Below, in pieces: positions 1-8,447 of a stretch of DNA of 64,000 nucleotides (the stretch's first letter is position 1; every line of letters starts with the position of its first letter). Under the pieces are notes generated by a model. The model saw only the letters and a program-made list of their open reading frames with translations. It made no database searches and was not told where the DNA came from. This stretch comes from JAICYJ01 sp963737445 (GTDB lineage Bacteria; Actinomycetota; Thermoleophilia; Gaiellales; JAICJC01). The translations under genes and the position numbers were made by a program. Location of the stretch: the NCBI GenBank assembly GCA_963737445.1, contig CAVTSO010000004.1, positions 30,583 to 94,582 of the forward strand, written 5' to 3'.

Positions 1-159
1 TTTGGCCCACTTCCACTCCTCGACGACGTCCGGATCCGCCTGCCTGATCAGCTCGCGCATCCTGCCCAGGGTCTGGCCGCGCCAGTCGCCGAGTTCGGCG
101 ATTCGCTCGTCGATCAACTCCGATGCCGACCGGTCCTCGGTCGAGCCCGATTTCGTCAT
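1..159 (-). CDS. DUF1801-type protein, N-terminal part (runs off the window)
   Basis: The minus strand from the ATG at 159 reads 53 codons to the window edge without a stop. The reading starts MTKSGSTEDRSASELIDERI and contains the helical stretch GDWRGQTLGRMRELIRQADP followed by VVEEWKW, which is typical of the N-terminus of DUF1801 (YdhG-like) proteins. These small soluble proteins have no firmly established biochemical role. A strong ribosome site (GGAGGAG) lies 4-5 bases upstream of the ATG. The rest of the gene is outside the window. It points the same way as the GFA gene behind it, with about 50 bp between them. Confidence 0.75.
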   Translation of the reverse strand, partial: MTKSGSTEDRSASELIDERIAELGDWRGQTLGRMRELIRQADPDVVEEWKWAK

Positions 160-211
160 GTGCTCCTCCTCAATGGATATCGCTGGTGCGTGTCTACGGC
201 AGGGCGCGGCG

Positions 212-601
212 TCAGCCGGGCGGCATCTCGGCGAACTGCGGCGCGTCGTCGCCGATCTCGTGCCAACTCGCCTTGTAGGCCACCTGCTGGTGGAAGCTGG
301 GGCGAAGGTCGAGGTCCGGCATCAGACCGGCGGCCACGAAGTAGACGGCGCCGAGGTCGTCGTAGAGGCTGGATCCGCAGTTGCTGCAGAAGTTCCGGGG
401 TGCCAGGTGGCTCTCGTAGGTCTTCACCAGATCCTCGCCCTTGGTGAACCTGAAGTTCTCCTTCGCCACCACCACACCGGCCAGGCTGGAACCGGTCCAG
501 TGCTGACAGCGCGTGCAGTGGCAGTAGCCCAGCGCCTGCGGGTCTTTCACCTCGTACTCCACGCGCCCACACAGGCAAGTTCCCTTGAGTGTCTCAGACA
601 T
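212..601 (-). CDS. GFA/CENP-V domain protein (glutathione-dependent formaldehyde-activating-like)
   Basis: This 129-residue protein has the zinc-binding Cys pattern of the GFA family. CLCG lies near residue 10, CHCTRC around 27-32 and CSNCG around 72-76, and the length equals one complete domain. The founding member binds glutathione and was proposed to activate formaldehyde, but most small bacterial members are of unknown function. GAGGAG sits five bases before the ATG at 601; a GTG three bases further upstream is the alternative start. The family call rests on the cysteine pattern and is good, but the substrate is unknown. Confidence 0.85.
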   Translation of the reverse strand: MSETLKGTCLCGRVEYEVKDPQALGYCHCTRCQHWTGSSLAGVVVAKENFRFTKGEDLVKTYESHLAPRNFCSNCGSSLYDDLGAVYFVAAGLMPDLDLRPSFHQQVAYKASWHEIGDDAPQFAEMPPG

Positions 602-687
602 CACGACTCCTCTCGAGTTGGCCTGACAATCGCCTGCAACGCTACCAGACCAGGCTCGCGCTTCCAGGTACCGGACGGTGTGCGAGC

Positions 688-1002
688 ATGCAGTCGATGC
701 GGCTCGCCGACCTCAGCAACTTGGCCGCTCGGCTCGACGGCGTTTCAGAGCGCCGCCGCGACGGACTGCTCGATTGGCGGTACCACGGACGCCTGGTGGC
801 CCGGCAGCTCGATCGCAGCCACATCGTCATCCGCGCGTCGTTCGACTCGCGCGACTTCCTCGTCCGGTCGTTCCCCGAGACGTTCTCCGTGCCACGACGC
901 TTTGCCAAGCACATGATGATCGTCGCCGACCTGGAGAACGGGAACGCCGCGGCGATCGAAGATGCCGTGATCGGCGCATGGGAGTTGCAGTCCGGCAAGT
1001 GA
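688..1002 (+). CDS. MmcQ/YjbR-like protein
   Basis: A 104-residue protein when started at the ATG at 688; an upstream in-frame start at 589 overlaps the promoter side of the GFA gene and adds an unconserved tail. The sequence has a compact alpha/beta layout, with a helix starting MRLADLSNLAARLDGV and a C-terminal stretch HMMIVADLENGNAAAIEDAV. This matches the MmcQ/YjbR (CyaY-like fold) family. These proteins are often annotated as DNA-binding without proof. It converges on the MFS gene, with only 16 bp between the two stop codons. Confidence 0.65.
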   Translation: MQSMRLADLSNLAARLDGVSERRRDGLLDWRYHGRLVARQLDRSHIVIRASFDSRDFLVRSFPETFSVPRRFAKHMMIVADLENGNAAAIEDAVIGAWELQSGK

Positions 1003-1018
1003 CGGAGCCGGCGCAGGG

Positions 1019-2611
1019 TCAACCCAGGGCCATGCCCGCCGCGGCCGCCGACGGCTCAGGCTCGGGGATGCGCATCATCCGGAACGAGGTGAACAGCCCA
1101 GCGAGGCCGGCCAGGATCGGGATCAGCAGGGCCACCTGAAGTGCCCGGTGACGGGCGTCGGTGTTGATGCTGATGATCTCGTCCTGGGTCTGCTGGGGAC
1201 GGCCGGCCAGCTGCTGCTGGAGCTGGGTGTTGGTCATCACCTCGGCGTTGTGCTCCAGCGCGTCTCCGACCTGCTGCTGCTCCGCCGGGGTCAGCACGTT
1301 GCTGGACTCCGCCAGGTTGGTGAAGCTGAACGAGAGCGTCGCCAGCATGATCGCACCGGCAAAGGCGAGCCCGAACGAGAGCCCGAACGACCCGGCCGCC
1401 GAGTTGACACCGGCGGCCTCGCTGACCCGCTCCTCCGAGATCGGAGCGAGCGTGTAGTTGTTCAGCTGCGAGACCAGCAGCCCCAGTCCGGCTCCCGCGA
1501 TCATCAACGGGATCACCAGGTACCAGCCGGAGTCCGCCCGCGGCACGATCGGAATCAGGATCACCAGTCCCGTCGTCAGCAACGCGAATCCGACCCGGAT
1601 GATGCTGCTGGCACGGCGGTCGCCCGCCTTCTTCTCAGCTAGCAGCGCCACCCCGAACATCGTCAGCGAGAGCGGCGCCAGCGAGAGGCCCGCCTGCATC
1701 GCGCTGTACTCGAATACCATCTGCAGGTAGATCGGCAGCACGATCATGGTGCCGCCGAGGGCGATCTGCTGGAGCATCTGCCCGGATATGCCAAACCGGA
1801 ACACCATCGACGTGAACAGGTCAGGGTCGATCAGCGTCGGCTTTCCCTCGCGCTTGCGCCGCACCAGCCAGGAGGCCAAGCCGACCATCGCAACCGCACC
1901 CACCACGAGCAGCGCGCCGACCGCCTCGCCGCCCTCCTGCCACACCAGGATGCCCAGCACGATTCCGCCCATGCCCACCACCGACAGCACCGCGCCCACG
2001 AGATCGACGCTTCGCGGCCCGGTGTAGGGCACGTCGCGCACGAGCTTGATGTTGAGCAGCACGATCAGGATGACCACGTCCTCCAACAGGAATGCGATAC
2101 GCCAGGACAGGTAGGTGGTGATGAAGCCTCCCAGCAGCGGCCCCACGGCGGCAGCGATGGCAGCGGCCGCGCCGACCAGGGCGTACGCCTTCTTCTGCGC
2201 CACTCCCTGGAAGTTGCCGTGGATCAGCGACTGCATCGCCGGCAGCAGCAGCGACGCGCCCAACCCGCCCACGATCGCCCAGAAGACGATGATCGCCGTC
2301 AGGCTCTGCGCCAGAGCCATCGCCAGCGCGCCCGTCGCGTAGGCCAGCAGGCCCGCCACGTACGCCCGCTTGCGCCCGACCAGGTCACCGACCTTGCTGC
2401 CGATCAGGATGAACGCCGCGGAGACCAGCGCCTCCAGGGCGATCGCCGACTGGACGCCGCTGACGGTCGTGTGCAGGTCATGCACCACCGACGAGATCGA
2501 CACGTTCATCAGCGACGTGTCCACGACCAGCACGAACATCGCCATCGCCAGCAGGACGGCCAGCCGCTGGTTGCCGGAGTCCCCCTCGGGGACGCTGGGA
2601 GGCACGCTCAC
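1019..2611 (-). CDS. MFS transporter, DHA2 (14-TM, EmrB/QacA) family
   Basis: A 530-residue integral membrane protein with about 14 hydrophobic segments, the usual length for the DHA2 drug:H+ antiporter family. The first helix carries the motif VLVVDTSLMNVSIS. The loop between helices 2 and 3 has the MFS signature GDLVGRKR, and helix 5 has the antiporter motif C region GPLLGGFITTYLSWR. It probably exports a hydrophobic compound, with the proton gradient as driver; substrate unknown. The start GTG overlaps the stop of the SHOCT gene by four bases (GTGA), so the two are probably translated together. Confidence 0.93.
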   Translation of the reverse strand: MSVPPSVPEGDSGNQRLAVLLAMAMFVLVVDTSLMNVSISSVVHDLHTTVSGVQSAIALEALVSAAFILIGSKVGDLVGRKRAYVAGLLAYATGALAMALAQSLTAIIVFWAIVGGLGASLLLPAMQSLIHGNFQGVAQKKAYALVGAAAAIAAAVGPLLGGFITTYLSWRIAFLLEDVVILIVLLNIKLVRDVPYTGPRSVDLVGAVLSVVGMGGIVLGILVWQEGGEAVGALLVVGAVAMVGLASWLVRRKREGKPTLIDPDLFTSMVFRFGISGQMLQQIALGGTMIVLPIYLQMVFEYSAMQAGLSLAPLSLTMFGVALLAEKKAGDRRASSIIRVGFALLTTGLVILIPIVPRADSGWYLVIPLMIAGAGLGLLVSQLNNYTLAPISEERVSEAAGVNSAAGSFGLSFGLAFAGAIMLATLSFSFTNLAESSNVLTPAEQQQVGDALEHNAEVMTNTQLQQQLAGRPQQTQDEIISINTDARHRALQVALLIPILAGLAGLFTSFRMMRIPEPEPSAAAAGMALG

Positions 2612-3009
2612 GCCGAGGCAAGGGCCTTTGCCTTGAGGGATTCGTATTCGGCCTGGTTGATAGCGCCGCTTTCGAGCAGCTGCTTGGCCTTCGCGATCTC
2701 CTCGGTCGAGCTCGCGGGCGCGACGGAGCGGATGTGGTCATCCATCTGTTGCTGGACGGCCTGCTGCTGTTTGACGGCGCGCTCGGTCATGCCGTCGTGG
2801 TTTGCGACCAGGTAGATGAATACGCCCAGGTAGGGAAGGATGATCACAAAGATCATCCACAACACCTTCGTGAACCCGCTGGCGTCGTGGCGCCGGAACA
2901 GGTCTGAAAACACCGTGATCAGCAGCCAGAACCAGATGATCCAGGCAAAGAACACGGCCATCGTCCAGAGCACCGAAAGAAACGGCGGATAACTCGAAAG
3001 CAGGGTCAA
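2608..3009 (-). CDS. PLDc_N / SHOCT membrane protein
   Basis: About 133 residues from a TTG start at 3009, chosen because GGAGGAG stands exactly seven bases in front of it; the ATG at 3030 has no such site. Two membrane segments at about residues 10-35 and 47-70 have the phospholipase-D-nuclease N-terminal layout. A Gln-rich linker (VKQQQAVQQQ) follows. The C-terminus is a SHOCT motif, with AKQLLESGAINQAEYESLKAKAL as its core. SHOCT tails are thought to mediate oligomerisation. It is co-translated with the downstream MFS transporter and may modulate it; that role is inference. Confidence 0.85.
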   Translation of the reverse strand: MTLLSSYPPFLSVLWTMAVFFAWIIWFWLLITVFSDLFRRHDASGFTKVLWMIFVIILPYLGVFIYLVANHDGMTERAVKQQQAVQQQMDDHIRSVAPASSTEEIAKAKQLLESGAINQAEYESLKAKALASA

Positions 3010-3117
3010 ATCACAACTCCTCCGCCGCACACAGCCGGCGCGCCACGACCGTCACCCCGACACCGGGAGACCGCCAGATTTCCAGGACAATCACGCAAGC
3101 CTTGCAGGTCACATCGC

Positions 3118-3762
3118 TCAACGCAAGGATTCGGATGATCGAAGCCGCTCTGCGGTGATCCAGACATACTCGATCGTCCGGCCGCCCTCGAGCTGCGATT
3201 CGAACTCTGTGCTCACCACCAATAGGCCGGCCTGCTGGAGCAGACGCACGAGCTCCTCGGTGGGCACCGTGTTGATGAACATCGGCACGCCGAGCCACGT
3301 GTACTGCTGCCACGGATCCTCGCCGGGCTCGGCGCTCAGCAACAGCCGTCCGTTCGGCTGGAGCAGTTCGCCGAGGCGCCGGAACAGGGTGGGGTAGTCC
3401 TCACGGGCGATGTTGTCGATCAGGTACAGCGCGACGATCGCGTCGAACGCGCCTGCGGGGAGATCGACCTCACGGACGTCGCCACGGATGAACGCGGCCG
3501 TTGGGACGTTCGACCTTGCCCGAGCGATCTGCTGCTCGGAGATGTCAACGCCGGTGACATCGTGGCTCAACGCCAGCTCCCGGGTCGCGGGCAGCCCGTT
3601 GCCGCACCCCGCGTCCAGAATGCGCGACCCATGTGGGAGGTCAGCCGCGAACGCCCGCACGCGCGTGAGACGGGGCCAAGGCGCATCGGCCGACTCCTGA
3701 GCCGCATACTCGTCGGCCACCTGGTCGTAGCCTCGGGCGATAATCTCATCGTCTCGCTCCAC
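3118..3762 (-). CDS. class I SAM-dependent methyltransferase
   Basis: A 214-residue Rossmann-type methyltransferase from a GTG at 3762. Motif I is ILDAGCGNG at residues 48-56, the acidic ribose-binding end of strand 2 is VTGVDIS, and motif II/post-I includes FIRGDVREVDLPAGAFDAIV. The open frame extends upstream to 3927, but that part overlaps the preceding epimerase gene and reads as low-complexity Arg/Pro sequence, so I reject it. The substrate is unknown. It follows the epimerase gene on the same strand, about 90 bp away, and may be co-transcribed. Confidence 0.85.
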   Translation of the reverse strand: MERDDEIIARGYDQVADEYAAQESADAPWPRLTRVRAFAADLPHGSRILDAGCGNGLPATRELALSHDVTGVDISEQQIARARSNVPTAAFIRGDVREVDLPAGAFDAIVALYLIDNIAREDYPTLFRRLGELLQPNGRLLLSAEPGEDPWQQYTWLGVPMFINTVPTEELVRLLQQAGLLVVSTEFESQLEGGRTIEYVWITAERLRSSESLR

Positions 3763-3854
3763 AACCCTCCAACGTCGGGGCGGAAGCTCGCGTGAGATCT
3801 CCTGTGTTGTGGTGATGCGCCGGCGCCCCGCTGAAGGGCGCCGGCGCGGGCCGG

Positions 3855-4748
3855 TCAGCCGGCGGTCACCTGGCGGTAACTTCCATGGCGGAACTCCTCG
3901 ACCAGCCCTGGATGGGTTGGACGCCAACCGAGCTCGTTCTCAGCCCTCGCGGACGTGGCGCCCTGATCGAGCAACAGGACCTCGGCGAAGTAGTCGCCTA
4001 AGCGTGCGCGAGCCTCGTCGTCGGAGCCGGGGACGGCTCCTGGGGCGCCGACAGCAACGGCGGCCGCCTCGGTGAGCTCGGCCACGGTCGGGTTCAGTCC
4101 ATCGGCGACGACGTAGCGGCCCCGAGCCGAGTCGTGTTCCAGCACGCGCCTGAAGACCTCCGCCAGATCCGCGACATGGAGGGTGTCCCAGCGCTGGCGT
4201 CCGGCGCCGAGCATGATCAGGTTGCCGTCGTCGTCTCGCGGTGAACCGAGCAAAACCCCCGGAACCCCTCCACCGCCGTCACCGTAGGCGACACCGGAGG
4301 TGATCACGACTCCGCGCATGCCTTCGGCAGCGAGCACGCGGCGCTCGATCGGCTCCCTGAACGCCACCAGCGCGGGGGCATCGATCCGGGACTCTTCGTT
4401 GATCGACATGTTGTTCCCGTAGATCCAGAGACCGCTGATCTGCAGGTAGGGCTTACCGGTGCCATCGAACGCCTCGATCGCGGCGTCGGCCACCGCCGAG
4501 TCCAGGTCTGCGCTGGTCGCGTCCCCTGGGCTGGCCGTGTGGATGGCCGCGTCGGCGCCGCTCAAAAGGCTCACGACCGCCGGCCGGTCGGTGAGGTCGA
4601 CCCGGGTGGGTGTGGCCCCGCGCCCGGCGACGACGTCCGACTGGGCGTCGTCGCGGATCAGCGCCACCACCTCATGGCCGTGCTCGTGCAGTTCGGTCAG
4701 GACGTGGGATCCGATGAACCCCGTCGCACCTGTGAGTGCCACTCTCAT
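3855..4748 (-). CDS. NAD(P)-dependent epimerase/dehydratase (extended-SDR-like)
   Basis: A 297-residue Rossmann protein with the nucleotide-binding motif GATGFIG at residues 7-13. The usual YxxxK pair is not obvious: the SGVAYGDGGGGVPG stretch supplies a tyrosine but no lysine three residues later, so it belongs with atypical SDRs that may be reductases or isomerases. The start has a strong AAGGAGG site. It is divergent from a TetR gene, and the region between holds two copies of a palindrome. This makes it the likely target of that repressor. Confidence 0.85.
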   Translation of the reverse strand: MRVALTGATGFIGSHVLTELHEHGHEVVALIRDDAQSDVVAGRGATPTRVDLTDRPAVVSLLSGADAAIHTASPGDATSADLDSAVADAAIEAFDGTGKPYLQISGLWIYGNNMSINEESRIDAPALVAFREPIERRVLAAEGMRGVVITSGVAYGDGGGGVPGVLLGSPRDDDGNLIMLGAGRQRWDTLHVADLAEVFRRVLEHDSARGRYVVADGLNPTVAELTEAAAVAVGAPGAVPGSDDEARARLGDYFAEVLLLDQGATSARAENELGWRPTHPGLVEEFRHGSYRQVTAG

Positions 4749-4842
4749 TGGTTTCCTCCTTGCTGAGTGCTGGAGAAGTCCGCTTGGCCGCGTGGTCGTC
4801 GGTCAAGCGCTGGCGTGAGGGTAGCTCGGAGCCGGCATGTTG

Positions 4843-4912
4843 TCAAGCGTTCGATTGAATTGTTTGATCATTGGGCTCTTGGGCTTGACGTGTTTTCAAG
4901 CGTATGCTTGAA
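4843..4912. promoter_or_regulatory. Two palindromic operators between divergent SDR and TetR genes
   Basis: A near-perfect inverted repeat TTCAAGCGTATGCTTGAA lies at 4895-4912 and touches the start of the TetR gene. A one-mismatch copy (TCAAGCGTTCGATTGAA) lies at 4843-4859, and a half-site TCAAGCG at 4803. Paired sites like these between a TetR gene and a divergent enzyme gene are the standard signature of autoregulated repression. The binding protein is inferred to be the neighbouring TetR. Confidence 0.75.
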
Positions 4913-5550
4913 TGAGTGGCATGGAAGCGGCACGAGCAGACCAGCGCCGCGAGGCCGGTCTGCGGACGCAGGCGCGGCTCCTGGAAGCAGCGCTGACCCT
5001 TATCTCAGAACGCGGCGAGGACGGCGTGACGCTACGCGAGCTCACGGATGCCGCCGGGGCAAATGTCGCCGCGGTGAGCTACCACTTCGGGTCGCTGCAA
5101 TCGCTGTGTGACGCGGCGGTCGAGCATGCCCTCGAGCGCTATCTGGACGCTCAGCAGAAGGCGCTTGGCACGCTCGGCCCGGACTCGACGCTCGAAGCCG
5201 CGGCGGCAGCGTTCGCGCGTCCGATGATGAGTGCGCTGGCGGCGGGAGGTCGTGATCTTGCGGTGCTCCGGATCGTGTCACGGGCGGCATTGGATCCGCC
5301 ACGGGGTTGGGATCGATTCGATGCCAGGTTCGAGGCGATTCGTGCCGACGCGTTGCGCGTGCTGAGGGCGAACGTTCCCGGTGTGAAGAACCGAGAACTG
5401 ATCTTGCGCGTCCGCTGCGTGGCGGGAATGCTGAGCTGGCTGGCCCTAGCGCCCGTCGGCGCCGAGCTCGGAACCATGTCCGAGAGGCAGCTCGAGCGGC
5501 TGCTCGTGCCGATCATCGCCGGCGCGTTTCGCGGCACGAATCCCGGCTGA
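4912..5550 (+). CDS. TetR/AcrR family transcriptional regulator
   Basis: A 212-residue repressor. The N-terminal helix-turn-helix reads TLRELTDAAGANVAAVSYHF at about residues 36-55, with the diagnostic YHF end of the recognition helix. The C-terminal ligand domain (residues ~75-205) is variable and helical. An alternative ATG three codons later (4921) lies outside the operator and is equally plausible. It probably represses itself and the divergent epimerase through the two palindromes upstream. The effector is unknown. Confidence 0.9.
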   Translation: MSGMEAARADQRREAGLRTQARLLEAALTLISERGEDGVTLRELTDAAGANVAAVSYHFGSLQSLCDAAVEHALERYLDAQQKALGTLGPDSTLEAAAAAFARPMMSALAAGGRDLAVLRIVSRAALDPPRGWDRFDARFEAIRADALRVLRANVPGVKNRELILRVRCVAGMLSWLALAPVGAELGTMSERQLERLLVPIIAGAFRGTNPG

Positions 5551-5586
5551 CCAGCTCTGGAATGGTGTCCCGGAAGGAGGCCACTT

Positions 5587-6198
5587 TTGCGCAAGCAGAC
5601 ACTCCTCGTCACCGCAGGCGCGCTGATCGGTGGAGCGGCGCTGTACCGCTCGTTTCTGCGCGATCCGATCCTCACCTGGGGGGCGACACGGGATGAGGCC
5701 AGTGGCCGGCTGCCGGGCGATGAGCTCCTCGAAGAGGTAGACGGCACCGCGACGCGCGCGATCACGATCGACGCAACGCCGACCGCCGTGTGGCCGTGGA
5801 TCGCCCAGATGGGGCCATCGCCCCGCGGCGGTGCCTACACCTACGACTGGATCGAGAACCTGCTCGGGCTGAACATGCACAGCGTCGATCACGTCTTGCC
5901 CGAGTTCCAGCATCCACAGGTTGGCGACGGCTTCGGCTACGGGCCCAACAAGATGAGGTTCAAACTGGTCGAGCCCGGGCGCGTGCTCGCCACACAGTCG
6001 GAAGACGGGAACTGGGTCTGGACGTTCGTGATCCAGGAGACGCAGGACGGCAAGACTCGTCTGATCAGCCGAAACCGATTCCGGCTGCCGAGGCTCAGGG
6101 ACAAGATCGGCATGCTTCCGATGGAACCGGCATCGCTGCTGATGGAGCGGAGGATGCTCCTTGGCATCAAGCAGCGAGCGGAGAACCTGGCGACGTAG
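5587..6198 (+). CDS. membrane-anchored SRPBCC-fold protein
   Basis: 203 residues from a TTG start, chosen because AAGGAGG precedes it by six bases. The N-terminus has one hydrophobic segment (LLVTAGALIGGAALY), followed by a START/SRPBCC-like domain: TRAITIDATPTAVWPWIAQM near residue 60 is the typical first strand and helix, and GDGFGYGPNKMRFKLVEPGR follows. Such domains bind hydrophobic ligands. The protein has no recognisable catalytic motif. It lies 37 bp after the TetR gene and could be part of its regulon. Confidence 0.75.
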   Translation: MRKQTLLVTAGALIGGAALYRSFLRDPILTWGATRDEASGRLPGDELLEEVDGTATRAITIDATPTAVWPWIAQMGPSPRGGAYTYDWIENLLGLNMHSVDHVLPEFQHPQVGDGFGYGPNKMRFKLVEPGRVLATQSEDGNWVWTFVIQETQDGKTRLISRNRFRLPRLRDKIGMLPMEPASLLMERRMLLGIKQRAENLAT

Positions 6199-6210
6199 GC
6201 TGACCGCGGC

Positions 6211-6810
6211 ATGCGGATCTGGACGATCTCGGCAGCGGCTGGCGCAGGCGGCGAGCGAATCGCCGCCGACCTGGCCGAGGCGGCCGGGGTGCCGCTGCTC
6301 GATTTCAAGGCGCTTTCGAGTCTGATCCCGGACCAGCTCGGAGACGTTCCCGACCTGGCACACCTGGAGGAGCGGGTCGGCGGCCGTCTGAACGCCATCG
6401 GGCTCAGCCTGGCCATGATCGGAACCGGTTCCGCTCTCGCGCTGTCAGAGCTCGAGTTCCGGCGCACGCTCCCGGAACTCGGCCGCGCGGTGCTGGGGGA
6501 AGCCGCGCGCTCGTCCTGCGTGATTCTTGCCCAGAGCGCATTCCTCGGGCTGCGCGACCACGTTTCGGCGATCCACGTGCGCATCCACGCTCCGCTGGAG
6601 TGGCGCATCGACGCCTACCAGCGCGACAACGTCGTCGATCGCCCCGCCGCGGAACGCGCCGTCAAGCATGACGACCACATGACGCGGACGTGGGTGAAGA
6701 CGATGTACCACGCGAACCTCGACGACTATTCGCTGTTCTCGGTCGTGCTTGATGCCAGCCGTTTCAGCCCGCAGCGGCTCGTCGGGATGCTGATGGCGGC
6801 ATCGATCTAA
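6211..6810 (+). CDS. cytidylate kinase-like family protein
   Basis: A 199-residue P-loop NTPase-like protein. The N-terminus MRIWTISAAAGAGGERIAAD is a variant P-loop (AAGAGGERIA) as in the cytidylate-kinase-like family, which lacks the canonical GKS. A later VRIHAPLEWRIDAYQ matches the LID/NMP-binding region, and the C-terminal YHANLDDYSLFSVVLDASRF resembles the family's end. The reaction is unproven; members are found in many actinobacteria outside nucleotide salvage operons. It follows the SRPBCC gene by 12 bp and is probably in the same transcript. Confidence 0.75.
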   Translation: MRIWTISAAAGAGGERIAADLAEAAGVPLLDFKALSSLIPDQLGDVPDLAHLEERVGGRLNAIGLSLAMIGTGSALALSELEFRRTLPELGRAVLGEAARSSCVILAQSAFLGLRDHVSAIHVRIHAPLEWRIDAYQRDNVVDRPAAERAVKHDDHMTRTWVKTMYHANLDDYSLFSVVLDASRFSPQRLVGMLMAASI

Positions 6811-6828
6811 TCGGTCTTCGTGGGCCGC

Positions 6829-7434
6829 CTAGGTCTGCAACCTGCCCTGAGCCCGTGCCCGGTCGAGCAGGCCATCCGGCATCGGGACACCCGGCGGCCG
6901 GCCGTCGACCAGATGGTGCACGAACACGTAGAGCACCGGCGCGTAGGGAGATTCGAGGCGCAGCAGCGGCATGCTCGACGGCTGCAAATGGACGGCGGGG
7001 ATGCCACCGTTGCCGACGGTCGGGCTGAGCGGACCGGACTCCGCGTACCACAGCGATTCCAGCTGGCCATTCAGCGTGATCGCCAGCCGCTGGTTCGTCA
7101 TCACCAGATCGGCGCTGCCGAGCGCGTGCCACTTCGGGATCGCCGCCCGCCCCGCCTCCGCCTTCTTCGACTGGTTGTGCGCGTAGCTGGCGGCGCCGGT
7201 CAGGGCCAGCCCGACCGGCCCGCCCACCAGCAGGAACGAGCGTCGGTAGTCCTTCTGCTCGCCGAAGTGGCCAAACACGCCGACCGGCGCCAGGTGTGCG
7301 TGTGCGATCTCACTCGGCCCCAGCGGCAGCGCCGTCGCCTCTTGTGGCAACGCGGCGCCCGCGGCCAGCGAGCCCGACCACTGGTAGGCCCTCAGGTAGC
7401 CGTCGTCGTACGCGCTCCAGGCCGCCGTGCCCAT
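6829..7434 (-). CDS. conserved hypothetical protein
   Basis: 201 residues with no family I can name. A hydrophobic stretch (FLLVGGPVGLALTGAASYAHN) lies near residue 70. The following part contains KWHALGSADLVMTNQRLAITLNGQ, which looks like a PH-like fold of the kind that starts with a 'strange' short hydrophobic anchor. The end, PYAPVLYVFVHHLVDGRPPG, also looks structured. Codon use is normal for the region, so it is probably a real gene. It converges on the cytidylate-kinase-like gene, with 18 bp between the stops. Confidence 0.6.
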   Translation of the reverse strand: MGTAAWSAYDDGYLRAYQWSGSLAAGAALPQEATALPLGPSEIAHAHLAPVGVFGHFGEQKDYRRSFLLVGGPVGLALTGAASYAHNQSKKAEAGRAAIPKWHALGSADLVMTNQRLAITLNGQLESLWYAESGPLSPTVGNGGIPAVHLQPSSMPLLRLESPYAPVLYVFVHHLVDGRPPGVPMPDGLLDRARAQGRLQT

Positions 7435-7540
7435 GGGGCGATGCTACCAGCGTGCGGTCAGGCAGGCGAGAACAACGCCCGCGCTCGCCTGGCGGGGACG
7501 GCGGCGATCGCTCCGTCGGCGGGATCATCGACTGGGCGGT

Positions 7541-7807
7541 TCATCGATCGGCGACGAGCACGACGTTTCGCCTGGTCGCGCGGAAGGGATATGGGCCGGC
7601 CGGCGCGGTGAGTGAGCCGTACATCTCGTGGTAGGCGTCGAGGTATGTCTGCACCCGCTCGCGTGTCTCCCAGAGCACCTCGCCATGGGCCGCCCTGACC
7701 TGTACCTGGCTGAATGACCGCTCCAACTCCCCAGTCCGGTTGTCAAGGTTGAAGTCGTCAGCGGCGACGGGGACTCCGACCCTCGACCACAGCTCCTGCA
7801 AACCCAC
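7541..7807 (-). CDS. hypothetical protein (88 residues), possibly the 3' part of a frameshifted gene
   Basis: Reads from a GTG at 7807 with GGAGAGG seven bases upstream. The sequence is acidic/aromatic and looks like a real soluble protein, for example LERSFSQVQVRAAHGEVLWE, then YLDAYHEMYGSLTAPAGPYPF. No family is recognised. In another frame just upstream (about 7810-7917) there is a plausible coding stretch beginning VKKLSDRDLVAREHATVDRL, also preceded by a ribosome site. One longer gene with a frameshift near 7805 is therefore possible. Confidence 0.45.
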   Translation of the reverse strand: MGLQELWSRVGVPVAADDFNLDNRTGELERSFSQVQVRAAHGEVLWETRERVQTYLDAYHEMYGSLTAPAGPYPFRATRRNVVLVADR

Positions 7808-7943
7808 GGATCATCCTCTCCACCCAACCAGGCGGTGCGATCCAGTCGGCGCATCGCCAGGCGGTCGACCGTCGCGTGTTCCCTTGCGACCAGATCGCGA
7901 TCACTGAGCTTCTTCACTGGCCCATCCTCTGCCGCTGGACCCA

Positions 7944-8447
7944 TTAGGTGGGGATCTGAGGCTCCACCTGGACCAGTGGAGTGGGCTGCACGTGGTAGGG
8001 ACCGGCGAACGGCCGGTCCTGAACGCCGATCATTAGGAGCGACACCACGACCGCGGACGCCCACAGCGTCATCGCGATTGCCGCCGTGCGGCGGTTGGCG
8101 GCGTGAACGCAGGCGATCGCGATCAGCGTGAGGATGGCCAGCGCGATCACGCCGGCCCATGCCGAGTTGACCGCGGACTGGCTGATGATGATCCGCTGAC
8201 GTCGGGCATCCAGCGCCGCTTCCAGCGACGTCACGATCTCGCGCTGCGCGACCACCCGCCCGGGGTCGTCGGCGGGCAACGCCAGTGCCACCTGCAGCGC
8301 CAGCGCCATCTGCGGAGGGGCCGCCACCAGCGTCGCATTCTGGTGCGCCACCGCCGACCACTCGTGCGCCACCGCCTGCTCGATGTAGCTACGGATCAGC
8401 AGATCCATCCGCCGCTGGCCGGCCGCGGACAGACGGCTCACGATCAC
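7944..8447 (-). CDS. DUF4239-like membrane protein lacking the N-terminal part
   Basis: 167 residues that look like the C-terminal two thirds of the DUF4239 (bestrophin-like) family. A helical domain contains RSYIEQAVAHEW and ARRQRIIISQSAVNSAWAG, then three membrane segments end in the conserved DRPFAGPYHVQPTPL. Complete relatives are about 250 residues and begin with a further membrane helix. The GTG start overlaps by four bases (GTGA) a 28-codon frame that looks like exactly that missing first helix, which suggests an internal deletion or frameshift. Confidence 0.6.
   Translation of the reverse strand: MIVSRLSAAGQRRMDLLIRSYIEQAVAHEWSAVAHQNATLVAAPPQMALALQVALALPADDPGRVVAQREIVTSLEAALDARRQRIIISQSAVNSAWAGVIALAILTLIAIACVHAANRRTAAIAMTLWASAVVVSLLMIGVQDRPFAGPYHVQPTPLVQVEPQIPT

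Noticed and set aside
7808..7943. A separate small minus-strand gene beginning VKKLSDRDLVAR
   Set aside because: It has a fair ribosome site but loses coding character where the 88-residue gene begins in another frame; more likely the front part of the same, frameshifted gene.
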